This document shows positions 1-9,150 of a stretch of 33,084 bases of DNA, in pieces (position 1 is the stretch's first letter; the number at the start of each line of letters is the position of its first letter). Source of the stretch: an uncultured Nitrosomonas sp. (GTDB taxonomy: Bacteria > Pseudomonadota > Gammaproteobacteria > Burkholderiales > Nitrosomonadaceae); contig CADEDO010000035.1 of NCBI GenBank assembly GCA_902826115.1, positions 1 through 33,084 of the forward strand, given 5' to 3'. The notes beneath the pieces were generated by a model, which saw only the letters and a list, made by a program, of their open reading frames with translations, ran no database searches and was not told the DNA's origin. The position numbers and the translations under genes are program-made.

Positions 1-40
1 TAAATAAGCGCTAGGCTGTGCTTTCAGGTTCTCGGATTGA

Positions 41-1252
41 CTAATCCTGAATTACTTTGCCATGACCTCTTGTCAGATAATCCTCTGACTGCATCTCCAT
101 CAAACGGGAAATCGTGCGTTCAAATTCAAAGCGGATATCTCCTGCGGCGTATAGCGATTGCGCAGGCACAGCGGCCGAGCACAGAAATTTAACGTTATGC
201 TCGTAAAGCGCATCAATCAAAGTGACAAAGCGCTTGGCTTCATCATTGTTCTGCTCATTGAATTGCGGGATCGCAACCATGATCACGGTATGATAAGTTC
301 TGGCAATGGTAAGGTAGTCTGCTGATCCCAACGGATTGGCGCACAAGCGTTTAAATGAGAAAACAGCAACCCCGCGCGCGGCTTTGGGCACGAACAGCGT
401 GCGCCCCTGCACTTTGAGTTCTTCACTGGGAACCTTATCTCGATCTTCCACGCGACGATCGGTCAGACGAAAGAAAGTGGCCGATAATTGCGCGGTGGTT
501 TCGGGATTAATCGGAAAGTAATAAGTTTCTGCGCCCTTCAAGCGGTTGTAGCGATAATCGTTCGGACCATCGAGCGGAACCATGGTGAGTTTCTGCTTGA
601 TTTGCTCGATGCAAGGTAAAAAGCGCTGGCGATTCAGGCCGTTTTTATACAGTTCCTCGGGTGGTCGATTGGATGTGGCGATAATGATGACGCCCTGAGC
701 AAACAATTCCTTGAACAATCGAGCCAGCACCATGGCATCGGCAATATCCGTGACCTGTAATTCATCAAAGCATAATAAGGTTGATTCATGAGCGATTTGT
801 TGGGCGATGAATGGAATAGGGTCCTCATCCTGCGCGTGCCCGCCATGTTGGGCGCGTTTTTGTGCGGAAAGCTCATGCCGTTCCTTAAGGCGGGCATGGA
901 TATCCAGCATGAATTCATGAAAATGTGTGCGCCGTTTTGCTGTTATGGGCGCCACAGAAAAAAACAGATCCATCAACATCGATTTGCCACGACCTACGCC
1001 GCCATAGAGATAGATCCCCTTGGGCGCATGTTGGGCCTTATTCGACCAGCGTAGAAAACCCGCAGGCCACCATTTTTTGAATGAAAATGAACTGCGTTGG
1101 CTGCCAATTTCCGGATAATCGATCAGTTCGCGATACAGTTGCTCCAATACCGCGACGGCTCTGGCCTGATCGGCATCAGGTTTGAGCTCGCCGATCTGGA
1201 GCAGTGTCTGATATTCGGCTTCCGGTCCGTTGTTTTTGGTGTCTTTTTGCAT
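41..1252 (-). CDS. zapE: Cell division protein ZapE (AFG1-like ATPase)
   Basis: This 403-residue protein belongs to the AFG1/ZapE family of P-loop ATPases; in E. coli ZapE associates with the Z-ring and is needed for division under stress. The Walker A motif GGVGRGKS is at residues 84-91 and the Walker B motif LLCFDE at about 159-164, followed by the family-typical ELQVTDIADA stretch and an arginine-containing TSNRPPEELY sensor region. Length is somewhat above the E. coli protein (about 375 residues). The gene starts 22 bp after the ampG-like stop, so it is probably the last gene of an xthA-ampG-zapE transcript. No strong Shine-Dalgarno is visible before the ATG at 1252, but no better start exists in frame. 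Family assignment is firm; the division role is inferred from family. Confidence 0.93.
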   Translation of the reverse strand: MQKDTKNNGPEAEYQTLLQIGELKPDADQARAVAVLEQLYRELIDYPEIGSQRSSFSFKKWWPAGFLRWSNKAQHAPKGIYLYGGVGRGKSMLMDLFFSVAPITAKRRTHFHEFMLDIHARLKERHELSAQKRAQHGGHAQDEDPIPFIAQQIAHESTLLCFDELQVTDIADAMVLARLFKELFAQGVIIIATSNRPPEELYKNGLNRQRFLPCIEQIKQKLTMVPLDGPNDYRYNRLKGAETYYFPINPETTAQLSATFFRLTDRRVEDRDKVPSEELKVQGRTLFVPKAARGVAVFSFKRLCANPLGSADYLTIARTYHTVIMVAIPQFNEQNNDEAKRFVTLIDALYEHNVKFLCSAAVPAQSLYAAGDIRFEFERTISRLMEMQSEDYLTRGHGKVIQD

Positions 1253-1274
1253 GGTTAATAGTCAAATCGCCTAT

Positions 1275-2651
1275 TTATCGGGCAGGTTTGTCAAAGGTTG
1301 CCTGTCCGGCAAGCCAGACTAAAATCAACACGGGCAGACCCAATAGTGCCGTGGTGATGAAAAAACTTTCATAACCATACGCATCTACAAACTGTCCGCT
1401 GAAACCGGCAATGAATTTAGGCAATAACAACATTACCGAGCTGAATAAGGCATATTGGGTAGCCGAGTAGGCGGAATTGGTCAAGCCGGATAAATAAGCA
1501 ATGAATGCGCAGGACGCGATGCCGGCCGAAAGGTTATCGGCTGAGATGGTGAATATCAACCCGCTGACATCGTGGCCGCGTCCTGCCAGCCAAACGAACA
1601 GCAGGTTGGTGGCTGCCGATAGCACCGCGCCCAGAAACAGTGTGCGCATAATGCCGATTTTTGCTGTCAATACGCCTCCGATGGCAGCACCCACGATGGT
1701 CATGATGACGCCGTACACTTTGGAGATCGTGGCGACTTCATCTTTGCTATACCCCATATCCACATAAAAAGGATTGCTCATGACGCCCATGACCACGTCC
1801 GAAATGCGATAGATGGCGATCAACGACAGGATGAGTAATGCTTGTCGTCCGTGGCGCACGATAAAATCCCTGAAAGGTGCGATCAGAGCGCCGTACAGCC
1901 AAATCAACAAGCGCTTGAGTTGCGAATTAAGATGCCATCTGGCAATGGCAAGCTCCGCGATTTTTTCGTTGTCTGACACGAGCTGACTGTAGGCAACCTC
2001 AGGCTCGCGGATCATCAGCGTTGTCAGGATGCCGACCATCATGCTGGCGGCCATTACCAGATAAGCGAAGCGCCAGGGTAGGTGCTCGTAAGTGCCTTCA
2101 GACGCATCAACCGCTGCCGCAATCCACAGCACGCCGGCCGAAGCCATGATCATGGCGACGCGATAGCCTGCTTGATACGTTGCCGCCATGGCGCCTTGTA
2201 GTTCAACCGCGACCGCTTCGATGCGATAGGCATCCAATGCGATATCCTGAGTCGCGGAAGCAATCGCCACCGCAAGCGCAAAAAAAACCAGTTGGGTCAG
2301 ATTGATTACGGGGTCGGTGCTGGCCATGCCTATCAATGCCAGGGTGATGATGATTTGCGATAGAAATAGCCATGCGCGGCGGCGGCCCAGCCAGCGAGTC
2401 AGCAAGGGCAGAGATAGCCGATCCACCAACGGTGACCACAACCACTTAAAACTGTATGCCAAGCCGATCCAGCTCAGATGACCGATCGTGGTGCGGTCTA
2501 TGCCGGCCTCACGCAGCCAGAATGACAGCGTGCCCAGTATCAGCAATAAAGGAAGTCCGGCGGAAAATCCCAGCGATAGCATGCCCAGTACGCGCGGATG
2601 CGCATAAATGCCCAGGGCCTGCAGCCAACCGGATGATTCTGTCGACTTCAT
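1275..2651 (-). CDS. ampG: AmpG-like muropeptide MFS permease
   Basis: A 458-residue, very hydrophobic major-facilitator protein. The N-terminal pattern (LGFSAGLPLLLILGTLSFWL, then a conserved KWLWSPLVDR loop and an LGRRRAW loop around residues 70-95) is characteristic of AmpG, which imports GlcNAc-anhydro-muropeptides from the periplasm for cell-wall recycling. About twelve membrane segments can be read, with a longer central cytoplasmic loop near residues 215-255. The start codon overlaps the xthA stop by four bases (ATGA arrangement), so the two are translationally coupled. The L,D-transpeptidase and M15-like peptidase genes a few kilobases away also concern peptidoglycan but are a separate unit. 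Substrate is inferred from family; other AmpG-like permeases of unknown substrate exist. Confidence 0.88.
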   Translation of the reverse strand: MKSTESSGWLQALGIYAHPRVLGMLSLGFSAGLPLLLILGTLSFWLREAGIDRTTIGHLSWIGLAYSFKWLWSPLVDRLSLPLLTRWLGRRRAWLFLSQIIITLALIGMASTDPVINLTQLVFFALAVAIASATQDIALDAYRIEAVAVELQGAMAATYQAGYRVAMIMASAGVLWIAAAVDASEGTYEHLPWRFAYLVMAASMMVGILTTLMIREPEVAYSQLVSDNEKIAELAIARWHLNSQLKRLLIWLYGALIAPFRDFIVRHGRQALLILSLIAIYRISDVVMGVMSNPFYVDMGYSKDEVATISKVYGVIMTIVGAAIGGVLTAKIGIMRTLFLGAVLSAATNLLFVWLAGRGHDVSGLIFTISADNLSAGIASCAFIAYLSGLTNSAYSATQYALFSSVMLLLPKFIAGFSGQFVDAYGYESFFITTALLGLPVLILVWLAGQATFDKPAR

Positions 2652-3421
2652 AACGTGTGATCGTAATCGATGATCAAAGGCGCGTGATCCGAGAAGCGTT
2701 CAGCTTTATAGATCGAAACATTGCGTGCTGTTTGCGCGATGGCTGGCGTGGCAATCTGATAATCGATGCGCCAACCGACATTGTTGGCCCAGGCTTGTCC
2801 GCGATTGGACCACCAGGTGTATTGATCGGATTCGGTATTGATCTGCCGGAATACATCGACGAATCCGATGTCATGCAACACATTGGATAACCAGGCGCGT
2901 TCTTCCGGCAGGAAGCCGGAATTTTTTTGATTGGAACGCCAATTCTTTAAGTCGATTTCCTTATGGGCAATATTCCAGTCGCCGCACAAAATGATTTCCC
3001 GTCCACTGGCCATCAGTGTTTTGAGGACCGGATAGAATTTTTCCATAAAAAAGAATTTGGCTACCTGGCGATGCTCGCCGCTGGAGCCGGACGGCAGATA
3101 AATGGAGATAATGCTTAAATTCCCAAAATCGGCTTGAATAAAGCGACCTTCGTCGTCGATTTCCGTGATGCCGATGCCTTCGATGACATTATCCGGTTGT
3201 TTGCGGCAATAAATTCCGACGCCGCTGTAGCCTCTTTGTGCGGCGCAATGAAAGTAACCCCGATAGCTGTCCGGAGCCAGCATGTCAGCAGAAAGATCAG
3301 CGACCTGGGCTTTCAATTCCTGCACGCACACCACATCGGCGGATTGTGCTGCCAGCCACTCAAAGAAGCCTTTTTTTGCAGCGGCCCGGACGCCATTCAG
3401 GTTAAGCGATATAATTTGCAT
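2648..3421 (-). CDS. xthA: Exodeoxyribonuclease III (AP endonuclease)
   Basis: A 257-residue endonuclease/exonuclease/phosphatase-fold protein acting in base-excision repair as AP endonuclease and 3'-5' exonuclease. The catalytic set is complete: Asn in [10 protein letters not shown] (residues 7-9), the metal-binding Glu35 in VQELKAQ, D148 and N150 in CGDWNIAH, the WRIDYQIAT segment near 217-225, and the C-terminal SDH triad member H246. Length is near the family norm. It begins a minus-strand cluster with ampG and zapE and is divergent from pyrE, with only 28 bp between the two start codons, so both promoters must overlap or lie inside the opposite gene. Confidence 0.96.
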   Translation of the reverse strand: MQIISLNLNGVRAAAKKGFFEWLAAQSADVVCVQELKAQVADLSADMLAPDSYRGYFHCAAQRGYSGVGIYCRKQPDNVIEGIGITEIDDEGRFIQADFGNLSIISIYLPSGSSGEHRQVAKFFFMEKFYPVLKTLMASGREIILCGDWNIAHKEIDLKNWRSNQKNSGFLPEERAWLSNVLHDIGFVDVFRQINTESDQYTWWSNRGQAWANNVGWRIDYQIATPAIAQTARNVSIYKAERFSDHAPLIIDYDHTL

Positions 3422-3449
3422 ATTCTATTTATTTGGGTTGATTAAGGTT

Positions 3450-4091
3450 ATGTCCGATTTCCGGCAGGCATTCATTAAATTTGCCATTGACTGCAACGTA
3501 CTGTGCTTTGGTGAATTCAAAACCAAAGCGGGGCGCATGTCCCCCTATTTTTTTAATGCGGGTTTATTCAATGATGGGGATTCGCTGCGCAAACTGGGGC
3601 AATTTTACGCCAAAGCGATTGTTGCTGCTGAGCTTCCGTTTGACATGCTATTCGGCCCTGCCTACAAAGGCATACCGTTAGTCAGCACGATTGCCATCGC
3701 TTTGGCCGAGATGGGGCATAACTATCCATTCTGCTTTAATCGCAAAGAAGCCAAAGATCACGGCGAAGGCGGCGTGCTGGTGGGTACTCCGCTAGCCGGA
3801 CGAGTATTGATCGTCGATGACGTGATCTCAGCAGGCACTTCAGTGCGCGAATCGGTTGACCTGATCCGCGCAGCAGGCGCAACGCCTGGCGGTGTCGTGA
3901 TCGCACTCGACCGCATGGAGCGCGGCATCGGAGAGTTATCGGCAGTGCAGGAAGTAAAGAAAATGCACGGTCTGTCAGTGACTTCGATTATTAATCTGGA
4001 TGATTTGGTCGAATATTTACAGAATCAACCAGAACTCAAACATCATCTCCGTGCAGTAGAGCGCTATCGTGCACAATATGGAATCAAATGA
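3450..4091 (+). CDS. pyrE: Orotate phosphoribosyltransferase
   Basis: A 213-residue enzyme, the same length as E. coli PyrE, converting orotate and PRPP to orotidine 5'-phosphate in pyrimidine synthesis. The PRPP-binding signature [13 protein letters not shown] is in the second half, and the [18 protein letters not shown] segment near residue 20-37 matches the family N terminus. The frame is open 168 bp further upstream, into xthA, but the ATG at 3450 is preceded by AAGG (3444-3447) and gives the family length, so it is the start used here. A TGA stop at 4089-4091 overlaps an ATG at 4088 of a 28-codon reading frame of doubtful meaning. Confidence 0.96.
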   Translation: MSDFRQAFIKFAIDCNVLCFGEFKTKAGRMSPYFFNAGLFNDGDSLRKLGQFYAKAIVAAELPFDMLFGPAYKGIPLVSTIAIALAEMGHNYPFCFNRKEAKDHGEGGVLVGTPLAGRVLIVDDVISAGTSVRESVDLIRAAGATPGGVVIALDRMERGIGELSAVQEVKKMHGLSVTSIINLDDLVEYLQNQPELKHHLRAVERYRAQYGIK

Positions 4092-4371
4092 TTATTGGTC
4101 TAATCAGTCGTGTTCTCGGATCTCGAATTAATCGAAGACTACGAAAGGTAACTACAAGTTCAAGATTATTATAAATCAATAATTTGAAATTTTTAAGCAT
4201 GGAAAACGGAGTCATACAGTCGTAAGCAACGGCATTTTCACGATGGTTTGGCACAAATTTGATACAATCCAATTTTGTACTGCTTTTGGTTCCTCGATTA
4301 GAGAGCAAATCAAGAACTGGCGGGCTAATTGAAACGATATCCGAATATTTTCAAACTGATAAAAATGAGAG
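4092..4371. other. AT-rich intergenic stretch between pyrE and ktrB
   Basis: This 280-bp gap between the convergent pyrE and ktrB genes holds no convincing gene. Two tiny plus-strand frames can be read: 28 codons starting at 4088 (it contains ISRVLGSRINRRLRK, faintly like the SecA N terminus) and 29 codons starting at about 4242. Neither has clear coding support. No terminator hairpin with a T-run was found for either flanking gene. Confidence 0.5.
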
Positions 4372-5739
4372 CTAACCTACTTGTATATCTCCATTGGCAT
4401 ATTTGATATGTTTTTTCTTTGGAGTAGCTAGAAAATAAGCTAAAGTTAGTGGCCCTACACGACCAGTTATCATCATAAAGATAATAACCATCTCACCTCC
4501 CATGCTCAGTTGGTTAGTCAACCCTCTGGATAAACCAACAGTGCTAAGTGCGGATATAACTTCAAAAACAATATCAATAAATGGAGCTTTTTCAATTATG
4601 GTTAGAATAAATACTCCAATAAAAATCATAATAATAGATACAATGGTTAATGCCAGCGCCTTCATAACTTGTGGCTGCGGTATGGTACGTTGTAGCACAA
4701 CCACGTCATCTCTGCGACGCAAAAAGGCATAAGTTGCCATAATTAAAACCACAAAAGTGCCAATTTTTAGGCCGCTGGCGGTACTTAATGAACCTCCACC
4801 GATAAACATCAGTAAGATCATCAGTGTTGTTGTGGCATTAGTTAACTCTTCTATGGATAGGGTATTAAAACCGGCTGTCCTGGGTGTTATAGCCTGGAAC
4901 CATGCTGCCATCGCTTGATCAGTACTAGATAATAGAGCTAATGTTGCCGGATTTTGAGCCTCAAGAATCCATATAAGCACAAATGCACAAAAATTAATAA
5001 TCAGCGTGCTGACTAATACAATTTTGGTATTAATGCTCAGCTTATGCCATTTTTTTTGTGTTCTTATATCAATCAATACCAAAAAACCAATGCCCCCAAT
5101 AATAATAAGCGCTGTGATTATTAAATTGATTGATAGAGCGTTAGAATAAGGCATCAGGCTATTACTATTTAAAGCAAAGCCGGCATTATTAAATGCGGAG
5201 ACCGTATAGAAAAATGCATGGTAAGTAGCTTTACCAAAACCCAAGTCATCTAGCCAAGTTACAGTAAGCAATACGAATCCAGCTAATTCAATTAACAGAG
5301 AATAAATCAGTACGTATTTTGCTATATGAGTGACTTTTTCCAAGCTGGTTTGATTAAATGCCTCTTGTGCAATCAATTGCTGGCCAATTCCCAATCTTGT
5401 ACCCAAGCTTAATGCTGCGACAATCGCAAATGTCATAAAACTCAGTCCACCTATTTGAATCAGTAATGCAATGACGATTTGGCCGAACAGTGTAAAATGA
5501 GTGCCAGTGTCGAGAATCACTAAACCAGTAACTGTTACCGCTGAAGTTGCGGTAAATATGGATTGTAACCAACTGGTTTCCGTATATGTAGCAAAAGGTA
5601 GCTTTAATAATAGAGAGCCAATTGCAATAAGCAAAATGAATCCAAAAAATAATACCGCTGGCGGACTGATATTAAGTACATTGTCTTTTGCTACCCTTGC
5701 TGCTTTGTAAGGTAAAACATGTGGATCCCATGGCTTCAT
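4372..5739 (-). CDS. ktrB: KtrB/TrkH-family potassium uptake channel subunit
   Basis: A 455-residue membrane protein with the four-fold pore architecture of the SKT (Trk/Ktr/HKT) superfamily. The four filter glycines are visible: TVTG (69-72), NNAG (184-187), TAG (288-290) and STVG (399-402). The glycine-serine-rich IGGGSLSTASG segment near 313-323 corresponds to the flexible gating loop of the third repeat. Length and the absence of the extra N-terminal helices fit KtrB better than TrkH. It follows ktrA by two bases, so the two form an operon and, by family knowledge, a K+ (possibly Na+-dependent) uptake complex with a membrane pore and cytosolic RCK ring. The gene is much more AT-rich than pyrE or the neighbouring cell-wall genes. 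Confidence 0.92.
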   Translation of the reverse strand: MKPWDPHVLPYKAARVAKDNVLNISPPAVLFFGFILLIAIGSLLLKLPFATYTETSWLQSIFTATSAVTVTGLVILDTGTHFTLFGQIVIALLIQIGGLSFMTFAIVAALSLGTRLGIGQQLIAQEAFNQTSLEKVTHIAKYVLIYSLLIELAGFVLLTVTWLDDLGFGKATYHAFFYTVSAFNNAGFALNSNSLMPYSNALSINLIITALIIIGGIGFLVLIDIRTQKKWHKLSINTKIVLVSTLIINFCAFVLIWILEAQNPATLALLSSTDQAMAAWFQAITPRTAGFNTLSIEELTNATTTLMILLMFIGGGSLSTASGLKIGTFVVLIMATYAFLRRRDDVVVLQRTIPQPQVMKALALTIVSIIMIFIGVFILTIIEKAPFIDIVFEVISALSTVGLSRGLTNQLSMGGEMVIIFMMITGRVGPLTLAYFLATPKKKHIKYANGDIQVG

Positions 5740-5741
5740 GA

Positions 5742-6395
5742 TTACAATAGTCTTGGTGCAATTTTTTTAAGCGCGTTTAATGAGCCTGCTAATACCAGAG
5801 AATCACCTGCTTCCAAGACAAAGCTTAGCTCAATCAGCTTAAAAATATCATTTTTCCGCCTTACCAATAAAGGATCTATAGAGTCTTTAACGCCAATTAA
5901 CAATTTTTCAATTGAAGTACCCTGACATTTCTCGCTTATTTTGATCTCAACTAAATATAAATTCTGACCAATCGACATGTACTGATTGACCATAGGATAA
6001 TTGAGCGATTGTGCTACTCTCACACCCATTTCTTCTTCAGGATGGATGATTCGAGAAACTCCAATCCTTGAGAGAATGGTGTGATGTGGTTTTGAAGTAG
6101 CCTTGACCCAGATTTCTTTGATATGCATATTCTTGAGCAGCAATACACACAATATGCTGGCTTCCAGGCTTTCGCCAATCGCCACTAAAACAGCATCACA
6201 GGTTGTTATGTTCAAATCTTTAAGTGCGTGCTCATCTGTTGCGTCTGCTATAGCAGCAAAGGTTAATTGATCTGCTATTTGATTTACAATTTTTGCATTG
6301 ATATCCACGCCTATTACGGAATGACCAAGGCGCATTAATTCCAGTGATGATGCCGAACCAAACCGTCCTAGTCCAATAACTGCAAACTGTCCCAT
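5742..6395 (-). CDS. ktrA: KtrA/TrkA-family RCK regulatory subunit
   Basis: A 217-residue cytosolic protein with one RCK-N (TrkA-N) and one RCK-C domain. The Rossmann motif G-L-G-R-F-G is at residues 8-13 and the ribose-binding acid D31 follows the second strand (GVDIN). The TrkA-C part occupies roughly 135-217. A single RCK-N/RCK-C unit of this length is typical of KtrA, not the duplicated TrkA of E. coli. It would bind ATP/ADP or NAD(H) and gate KtrB, whose gene starts two bases downstream. The upstream gap to the DUF882 gene is about 120 bp; no clear Shine-Dalgarno is visible (only GAGAA close to the ATG). Confidence 0.93.
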   Translation of the reverse strand: MGQFAVIGLGRFGSASSLELMRLGHSVIGVDINAKIVNQIADQLTFAAIADATDEHALKDLNITTCDAVLVAIGESLEASILCVLLLKNMHIKEIWVKATSKPHHTILSRIGVSRIIHPEEEMGVRVAQSLNYPMVNQYMSIGQNLYLVEIKISEKCQGTSIEKLLIGVKDSIDPLLVRRKNDIFKLIELSFVLEAGDSLVLAGSLNALKKIAPRLL

Positions 6396-6513
6396 TTGTT
6401 TCTCATGTTTTATTTTTATGTTGATTATTGATTTGCCGAGTATCGGATAAAACAGCGATGATGCGCGCTCCTTTCAGGATTTGGCGATAGAAAACGTGCC
6501 GACAGGTTTATAT

Positions 6514-7116
6514 TTATCCGCCCCAGAAACGGTAGTTCCCTGTATCCAGATGCACAAAATTAGACGATGGATAATAGCCGACACCACCCATTTGCAAGGA
6601 TAGAGCGGCGGTGCGCAGGTCGGATAATTTGCGTCCTGGCAGGCGAATGTCGATGGCTTTTCCATGCGTATGCATGCTGTTTTTAGCAACGCCGCCGTTT
6701 TGCTCTGCCAATTTGGCATTGGTGGCTGGGGAGCGGTAGGCGGAAATGACGTGGAATTCCTGTCGGGTGCCCAGTTTGTGCTGTAACAGGTACAGCACAT
6801 CGAAAAGATCAGGATCAATCGTATAACGGTCACCGGTGCGATGGTCACGCAGTACATGATTGATGGCACGCATGCCTTCAGGGATATAACGGCCATTGGC
6901 CCAGTAGGTTGCCCGGGTGCGTTCACCGGTGTGCAAATTTAAGAAACTGAGCTTTTTCTCAAAGGGGCGTTTCATGGCGGCTTGAACGGATGGTATTGCC
7001 ATTGGTGAAGCGAGTAGAGTGCAAGCGCCTAATCCTGCTTTTAGAAAACGGCGGCGGCTATGCGCGGTTTCGGTGTCTGAATGAAAATGTTGATCGAAAA
7101 ACTTTTGTATCGGCAT
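6514..7116 (-). CDS. Tat-exported DUF882 / M15-like peptidase (YcbK family)
   Basis: A 200-residue protein with a twin-arginine signal (SRRRFLK at 20-26, hydrophobic stretch, AxA-type cleavage near 47). The mature part is the DUF882/YcbK domain of the M15 metallopeptidase-like group: SMHTHGKAID (147-156) follows SxHxxGxAxD, giving likely zinc ligands H149, D156 and H189 (in NFVHLD). It is likely a periplasmic peptidoglycan peptidase; substrate is unproven. A GGAG sits about 10 nt before the ATG at 7116. It lies 45 bp downstream of the L,D-transpeptidase gene; the same two families are adjacent in E. coli (ycbB-ycbK), which supports a joint cell-wall role. Confidence 0.9.
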   Translation of the reverse strand: MPIQKFFDQHFHSDTETAHSRRRFLKAGLGACTLLASPMAIPSVQAAMKRPFEKKLSFLNLHTGERTRATYWANGRYIPEGMRAINHVLRDHRTGDRYTIDPDLFDVLYLLQHKLGTRQEFHVISAYRSPATNAKLAEQNGGVAKNSMHTHGKAIDIRLPGRKLSDLRTAALSLQMGGVGYYPSSNFVHLDTGNYRFWGG

Positions 7117-7161
7117 CGTATTTCTTCTCCGGAAAATTCTGTGATTGTTTGCGATTGACAG

Positions 7162-8790
7162 TTACCAGCCAGCGTAGTGTAAGGCTCGCAAATCTCGTCC
7201 ATAGATATCGGGTGAAAAATGTACTTTCTCCTGCTCATCAACCCAGGCCGTAATATACACTAAGTAAATCGGTAATGGTTTACGTAAATGGACGGTCATA
7301 GTCTTGCCGCTGTCCAAATTCTCGAGAAAAGTATCGGAAAGATTTTGCTCGCCGAGTGAGAAAGCTGCCAGTTCCATTGGCTTTTCCAGGCGGATGCAAC
7401 CTGAGCTGAATGTGCGGATATCCTTACTAAACAGCGATTTGGATGGAGTGTCATGCAGGTAAATGTTGAATGAATTGGAAAACATGAACTTAATTCTTCC
7501 TAGCGCGTTGCTTTTTCCCGGGTCTTGGCGCAATACATAGGGAAATCGGTGTTTGATGCTGCGCCAATCAATCGTGTCCGGGTCGATGGCTTCCGCATTG
7601 CGATCGTGATTCGGAAAAATTTTCATATTGATCGAAGTAAAGTGACTCGGATCGCTTTGCTGTTTCGGCAGCAGATCTTTACGCGCAATGCTGTCAGGAA
7701 CATTCCAATAGGGATTCAGAACCATATGCGAGAGTGCGCCATTGAAGCTGGGTGTTGAGCGGTAATCACGTCCAACGATAATCTTCATACTGAGCACAGG
7801 CTCGCCCTGCTCAGTCGCGGTGAGCCGGAAACCGGCTGTATTCACCAACAAATAACGTTTGCCCAGATCCTTGGGCAGCCAGCGCAGGCGTTCCATATTG
7901 ATGCGCAATTGGCGTATTTTCCAATCCAACGGGATGTTCAAGGCACGCAGGGTATTTTTGCCAATGACGCCATCGGTGTTTAAGCCGTGCTGGGCCTGGA
8001 AAGCCCGAATGGCAGCGACTAGTTCGTCGTCATAGTGCGGGTCTTTACTGGGAGTTACATTATATTCGGCAATACCATCAGCCGCATAGGCTTGCGCGAT
8101 GCGCTGGCGAATCAGCGCAATAATTGCATCGGTTGTGCCCGGTTTAAGCGATGGGGTGTCAGGAATATGCACCCATTCGGTGTGATGGTCATGGAGCTTC
8201 TGATAGCGCGCTAGCGTCTGTTTCAGTACTTGATAACTGGATTGCTGTGGTGCCAGGTTATGCAGTGATGGCTGCAAACGGTCATTTTTGATGGCATCCT
8301 GCAAGAAACTGGCGGCATCAAAGGTGGTTTGCGGAATGTGCCAATCCGCATCTGCCTTGGTGGCTGTGAGTCGGCCGCGCGATAAATCCCGTGTCAGTGA
8401 CAGCATTGCATGGGTTGTGCGTATTTCCAATTCAGTCGCTGCCTGCAAGGATGGATCGGGTTGCTGTTGCAGTTGTTGCAACTGATGCAGTTGATAGTCG
8501 TTGCTGTTCAAGCCTTCCGTGTCTGCGGCTGCGATGAAAGCCAGGGCCATTTCAAGTCGGGAGGATTCCGGGGCGATCCAAATGGGTTGATGCTGCCGGG
8601 CTTTATAGAATCGTTGTAGGTTAGCGACTTCTGTATTGGTAAAACCGAACAAATTGGCTGCTGACAATCGCTGCTCTAGTGCTCTGGCATCGATGGACAG
8701 CGCATGGGAAGCCGATGGGCTCAATGCAATGAATGCGCAACAAAGCAACCACAAAGTGAGTACAAGGGATTTTAGTTTATAGTGCGACAA
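7162..8790 (-). CDS. L,D-transpeptidase, YcbB/LdtD type
   Basis: An exported peptidoglycan cross-linking enzyme of the YkuD fold that forms 3-3 cross-links. Reading from the TTG at 8790 gives 542 residues: a short basic start, a hydrophobic signal segment (SLVLTLWLLCCAFIALS) ending at SHA, a scaffold region, a PG_binding_1 domain (AIRAFQAQHGLNTDGVIGKN), then the catalytic domain with HDTPS and SSGCIRLEKP; the catalytic cysteine is C465. The frame also opens at ATG 8844 (18 residues more), but that ATG has no Shine-Dalgarno. The TTG has AAGGA (8798-8802) seven bases upstream and yields a normal signal-peptide n-region, so I prefer it. It is the first gene of a pair with the DUF882 peptidase. 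Confidence 0.93.
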   Translation of the reverse strand: MSHYKLKSLVLTLWLLCCAFIALSPSASHALSIDARALEQRLSAANLFGFTNTEVANLQRFYKARQHQPIWIAPESSRLEMALAFIAAADTEGLNSNDYQLHQLQQLQQQPDPSLQAATELEIRTTHAMLSLTRDLSRGRLTATKADADWHIPQTTFDAASFLQDAIKNDRLQPSLHNLAPQQSSYQVLKQTLARYQKLHDHHTEWVHIPDTPSLKPGTTDAIIALIRQRIAQAYAADGIAEYNVTPSKDPHYDDELVAAIRAFQAQHGLNTDGVIGKNTLRALNIPLDWKIRQLRINMERLRWLPKDLGKRYLLVNTAGFRLTATEQGEPVLSMKIIVGRDYRSTPSFNGALSHMVLNPYWNVPDSIARKDLLPKQQSDPSHFTSINMKIFPNHDRNAEAIDPDTIDWRSIKHRFPYVLRQDPGKSNALGRIKFMFSNSFNIYLHDTPSKSLFSKDIRTFSSGCIRLEKPMELAAFSLGEQNLSDTFLENLDSGKTMTVHLRKPLPIYLVYITAWVDEQEKVHFSPDIYGRDLRALHYAGW

Positions 8791-9150
8791 GTGTGTTTCC
8801 TTTGCTGCTGCTGGATATCGAAGAAATTGCCGGGATTTTATCATCAATAGGGTGCTGTTCTAATCCTCAAATTGAGTGGGGAATACACGATGATTCTGGT
8901 ATTTCATGTCTTTGATTGCTTCGGTTGGGTGGGTCAGTTGCCTGAATGGCAGGCATTTCGTTATTGCTGGATAGAGCGATAAATCATGCCAAATGTTAGC
9001 TGCTCAAAATTAAAGATATATTCTTTCAATGAATTGAGGTATGCTGATTTCTGAAGAATTCTGATTTTCATCAAATATATAGAGGCCTTAGTAAGTTACA
9101 CGCTACTCTGCAAGTGTTTAATTTCCTAGGGTCCTTTTTTTTATACTGAT
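8791..9150. other. Divergent intergenic region upstream of L,D-transpeptidase and deacetylase genes
   Basis: About 360 bp between two divergent genes, so promoters in both directions are expected; the right half is AT-rich. I could not pick a convincing sigma-70 or sigma-54 promoter. One small plus-strand frame at 8890-8982 (30 codons, ATG preceded by GGGG at eight bases) is possible but unsupported. A short palindrome AGAATTCT lies near 9055. Confidence 0.4.

Noticed and set aside
4084..4308. Minus-strand 74-codon open frame between pyrE and ktrB
   Set aside because: Low-complexity translation, no start signal, no recognisable motif, and it overlaps the pyrE end.
8951..8970. A TGGCA...TTGCT pair resembling a sigma-54 promoter
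   Set aside because: The spacing between the GG and GC elements is 16 instead of the required 10 bases.
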